Below the pieces are notes generated by a model that saw only the letters and a program-made list of their open reading frames with translations, did not search any database and was not told where the DNA came from. Shown here piece after piece: positions 41,479 through 43,803 of a stretch of DNA of 43,803 nucleotides. The stretch comes from Chitinophaga pinensis. Its GTDB lineage: Bacteria > Pseudomonadota > Gammaproteobacteria > Burkholderiales > SG8-41. The stretch is from assembly GCA_943329075.2 (NCBI GenBank), contig CALQCM020000036.1:1-43803 (forward strand). Direction: 5' to 3'. How positions within the stretch are numbered: position 1 is the first letter of the stretch; each line of letters opens with the position of its first letter. The translations under genes and the position numbers were made by a program.

Positions 41479-42468
41479 ATGTCAGAACATCCCGATTACC
41501 AGCAACTCACACCCGATCTCGTTCTCGATGCGGTTGAAACCTGCGGCGTGCGCTGCGACGGGCGCCAGTACGCGCTGAACAGCTACGAGAACCGCGTCTA
41601 CCAGGTCTGGCTCGACGACGGCAGCATGCGCGTCGTCAAGTTCTACCGGCCGCAGCGCTGGAGCGACGCGGCGATACTCGAAGAACATGCCTATTCGCAG
41701 GAGCTAGTCGACCGCGAAATTCCGGTCGTCGCACCACTCGCCATCAATGGCAAGACGCTGCACGAACACGGCGGTTTCCGTTTTGCCTTGTTTTCGAAGC
41801 AGGGCGGTCGCGCGCCCGAACTCGACCGTCCGGAAGTGCTGCAATGGCTCGGCCGCTTCATGGGGCGCATCCATGCGGTCGGTGCGATCAAGCCGTTTCG
41901 CCAGCGGCCGCGTATCGACGTGGCGAGTTTCGGTGAGGCGCCGTCAAAGTTCGTCATCGACAACGGTTTCGTGCCTGCCGATCTCAAGCCCGCTTATCTG
42001 GCGATTGTGCGTGATGCGCTGGAACGCGTGCGTGCTTGCTATGCCGAGGCCGGCAAGGTCAAGGACATCCGGCTGCATGGCGATTGTCACGCCGGCAATG
42101 TGTTGTGGACCGAGGGCGGCCCGCACTTCGTCGATTTCGATGATTGTCGCAGCGGACCCGCCGTGCAGGATCTGTGGATGCTGCTGTCGGGTGACCGCGA
42201 GGCGATGGCGTTACAGCTCGCCGACGTGTTGCGCGGCTACCGCGAGTTCCAGAAATTCGATATGCGCGAACTGCGGTTGATCGAAGCGCTGCGCACGCTG
42301 CGCATGATTCACTACGCCGGCTGGCTGGCAGTGCGCTGGGACGACCCGGCGTTTCCCGTGAGTTTTCCGTGGTTCAACACACAGCGCTACTGGCAGGACC
42401 AGATCCTGGCGCTGCGCGAGCAATGCGCGGCGATGGACGAGCCGGTGCTGGAATTGCCGGATTACTGA
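41479..42468 (+). CDS. srkA: SrkA-like stress response kinase
   Basis: The 329-residue YihE/RdoA-type Ser/Thr protein kinase with a choline-kinase-like fold is linked in E. coli to Cpx stress response and survival. The nucleotide lysine is Lys54 in MRVVKFYRP. The catalytic loop HGDCHAGNVLW has Asp202 and Asn207, and metal-binding VDFDDCRSGP has Asp219/Asp221. Length equals the E. coli protein (about 328). It is a single gene here with no htpG- or dsbA-like partner next to it (dsbA follows srkA in E. coli). Confidence 0.93.
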   Translation: MSEHPDYQQLTPDLVLDAVETCGVRCDGRQYALNSYENRVYQVWLDDGSMRVVKFYRPQRWSDAAILEEHAYSQELVDREIPVVAPLAINGKTLHEHGGFRFALFSKQGGRAPELDRPEVLQWLGRFMGRIHAVGAIKPFRQRPRIDVASFGEAPSKFVIDNGFVPADLKPAYLAIVRDALERVRACYAEAGKVKDIRLHGDCHAGNVLWTEGGPHFVDFDDCRSGPAVQDLWMLLSGDREAMALQLADVLRGYREFQKFDMRELRLIEALRTLRMIHYAGWLAVRWDDPAFPVSFPWFNTQRYWQDQILALREQCAAMDEPVLELPDY

Positions 42469-42534
42469 GCGGAGCGGATTCCGGAGGCACGCATTCAAGA
42501 TCGTGTTGACTGGTATTCGATTGGCCGGAAAAAT

Positions 42535-43317
42535 ATGAACATCAATTTTGAATGCACGTCGTGTGGCAGATGCTGCCATGATTTAAAAGTTCCTTTGACG
42601 GTCTCAGAAGCCATCGATTGGCTCAGCGACGGCAATGATGTTCAGGTTTTTTGTGAAGCCGTGCCGTGGCCGGCGGATGCATCAGCAGATGATTTGCAAG
42701 CCGCGCACAAGAAAAGACGTTCGTTTTCGTCGGTGAGCGGTTCGCTGTCGATACGTGTAATCGTAATCTTCGTTGCGACGTTTTCCGGCGCGTGTCCCAA
42801 TCTTCAAGCAGATATGCGTTGCGGAATTTATGCTCGAAGGCCACTGGTTTGCCGAATTTATCCGGCTGAAATCAACCCGTTCGTCGAATTGCTTCAGGCA
42901 AACAAGTCATGTCCACCTGAGGCATGGGGCGAGGATAAGCTGCCGCTGGTAGAAAATGGGAAAATCGTTGACGTGGCGACGATGGCGTTAATCCGCCAAT
43001 CCTGTGAAGCCGATGCGCAGGAGGTTCATATCAAGGAAAATCTCTGCGCTGCCCTGCAAATAGACTCTGCTGCTCTGGCGAACGAGGGATTCGTTATCTA
43101 TTCTCCAGGCCGGGCGGTTCTGTTGGAGACGCTGAGAAAAGCTGCCGAAGATCTCAATCCACATCCAACACGGCTGACCTGGCGCTACATTTCGAATCAG
43201 CAATCAACGATAGACATACTCAGATCCATTGGAGCGGTCAGTTCTCTTGTTGCAGAAAATCCTGATAGGAAATTCGAGTATCTGGGGTGCGGCGTTTTGA
43301 AACCGAATTGCACGTAA
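42535..43317 (+). CDS. YkgJ-type cysteine-cluster protein
   Basis: The 260-residue cytosolic protein has the YkgJ-type metal-chelating cluster. CTSCGRCC puts Cys at 7, 10, 13 and 14; GACPNL and MRCGIYARRPLVCRIYP supply the later cysteines. These bind zinc or an iron-sulfur cluster in the family; the biological role is unknown. The insertion between the two cysteine groups is long and the last 100 residues are helical. Codon use is more AT-rich than the neighbouring genes, suggesting transfer. It lies next to an IS element end and a decayed gene. Confidence 0.8.
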   Translation: MNINFECTSCGRCCHDLKVPLTVSEAIDWLSDGNDVQVFCEAVPWPADASADDLQAAHKKRRSFSSVSGSLSIRVIVIFVATFSGACPNLQADMRCGIYARRPLVCRIYPAEINPFVELLQANKSCPPEAWGEDKLPLVENGKIVDVATMALIRQSCEADAQEVHIKENLCAALQIDSAALANEGFVIYSPGRAVLLETLRKAAEDLNPHPTRLTWRYISNQQSTIDILRSIGAVSSLVAENPDRKFEYLGCGVLKPNCT

Positions 43318-43660
43318 TCCGAATTCGGTTCGCAGCGGACACGCCCAATCTGTAGCCGAAGCCTAATGGCGCGGATCTCCTTGAGTTGAAATGGCGATTT
43401 TTGTCCGGCGAGGTTTAAATTGATTATTAATCGTCAGACTGCCAAAACGCTCGGCATCAAAAGGCCCAGAAAACACTCGTCGTGTTGGCAGATATAGCAA
43501 TCGAATGAGTGCGCGAACGGCCGCTTTTTCAGGCATTGCGAGCCGCGTTCAGTTGGCTCTTCCCGGCCCAGACTGTGTGAAAACGTAGTGTTTAAGGTAA
43601 ACACGGATGCGACGTGTGCGTTGATACCGTTATTAGGGCATCGATGTGTGAGGCACCCGT
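43318..43660. other. Degraded spacer between ykgJ-type gene and IS
   Basis: No intact gene. It holds a decayed tail of an ABC_sub_bind gene (43405-43508) and the probable left end of an IS1182-like element near 43560-43590 (CCCAGACTGTGTGAAAAC). The rest shows no clear signal. Confidence 0.5.
43405..43508 (+). pseudogene. ABC_sub_bind protein C-terminal remnant
   Basis: One frame reads PARFKLIINRQTAKTLGIK from about 43405. After a one-base frame change the next reads KTLVVLADIAIE and stops at 43506-43508. Together they match the conserved end of ABC_sub_bind (DUF534-type) binding proteins, whose usual pattern is F-x-LVINLKTAKALGL...LLxRADEVIE. The frameshift and missing body mark it as a broken remnant, perhaps destroyed by the adjacent insertion element. 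Confidence 0.6.
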
Positions 43661-43803
43661 ATGAAGAGATTTGTTCAGGGCGAATGCAGGACGCAAAGCA
43701 TCTTGTTGCCCGAGGCGCTTGACGATTACGTCAATGAAACCAATCCGGTTCGAGTAGTCGATGTCTTCGTCGACGAACTGGATTTGGGCAAGCTCGGTTT
43801 TGA
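43561..43803 (+). mobile_element. Left end of IS1182-like element (truncated by window)
   Basis: CCCAGACTGTGTGAAAAC near 43567-43584 is similar to terminal inverted repeats of IS1182-family elements as I recall them. A transposase N-terminus begins 80 bases inside. The right end is outside the window, so the exact boundary and target duplication cannot be given. Confidence 0.55.
43661..43803 (+). CDS. IS1182-family transposase, N-terminal part
   Basis: ATG at 43661 opens a frame running off the window end after 47 codons. The product begins MKRFVQGECRTQSILLPEAL and continues DDYVNETNPVRVVDVFVDEL, the characteristic N-terminus of IS1182-family DDE transposases. The rest, including the catalytic residues, is outside the window, so it is not known whether the gene is intact. 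Confidence 0.85.
   Translation, partial: MKRFVQGECRTQSILLPEALDDYVNETNPVRVVDVFVDELDLGKLGF

Overview
The window is GC-rich bacterial chromosomal DNA with dense coding on both strands and no rRNA, tRNA, CRISPR or phage genes. Three orphan tripartite-tricarboxylate (TctC/Bug) receptors, CbbR-like LysR regulators and the short-repeat repertoire point to a Betaproteobacterium, probably Burkholderiales or a related order. That is an inference from gene families, not a marker-gene placement.

Region 1 (0.2-7.8 kb). A membrane protein with a spermidine-synthase-like C-terminal domain lies divergent from a run of five tandem, mutually similar, exported class I SAM-dependent methyltransferases. They resemble the aKMT/DOT1-like protein lysine methyltransferases and each carries an extra C-terminal beta-rich module. 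Several are joined by ATGA overlaps. The last is coupled the same way to an APC-family permease. This periplasmic methyltransferase array is the most unusual gene content in the window.

Region 2 (7.9-18.3 kb). Two small ORFs are followed by a three-gene ABC importer of the ferric/phosphonate type, with a REP-like element between the binding-protein and permease genes. Then come htpG behind a good sigma-32-type promoter, a cysteine-rich exported protein, and a CHASE2 adenylate cyclase paired with a FecR-like exported protein.

Region 3 (18.3-27.7 kb). Two CbbR-like LysR genes surround a TerC-UspA fusion gene. Between the first LysR gene and terC lie two divergent yybP-ykoY-type manganese riboswitches. 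One leads into terC, as is usual. The other leads into the LysR gene, with a textbook terminator that competes with the aptamer P1 helix. The second LysR gene is divergent from a compact run icd-purE-purK-terC-sbtA-sbtB, which joins CO2 release, bicarbonate-consuming purine synthesis, predicted bicarbonate transport and its PII-like regulator.

Region 4 (27.8-38.2 kb). FIST, DUF599 and OsmC proteins come first. They are followed by two gamma-glutamyltransferase family genes, an Amidase_3 gene and three TctC/Bug receptors. The GGT2-amidase-TctC2 genes are translationally coupled. At least five kinds of short dispersed repeat occupy the gaps and in places enter the coding ends.

Region 5 (38.2-43.8 kb). 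An exported alpha/beta hydrolase, two uncharacterised proteins, SrkA kinase and a YkgJ-type cysteine-cluster protein are followed by a decayed ABC_sub_bind gene tail and the left end of an IS1182-like element cut by the window edge.

All calls are from reading the sequence and from memory of protein families. No database search was run.
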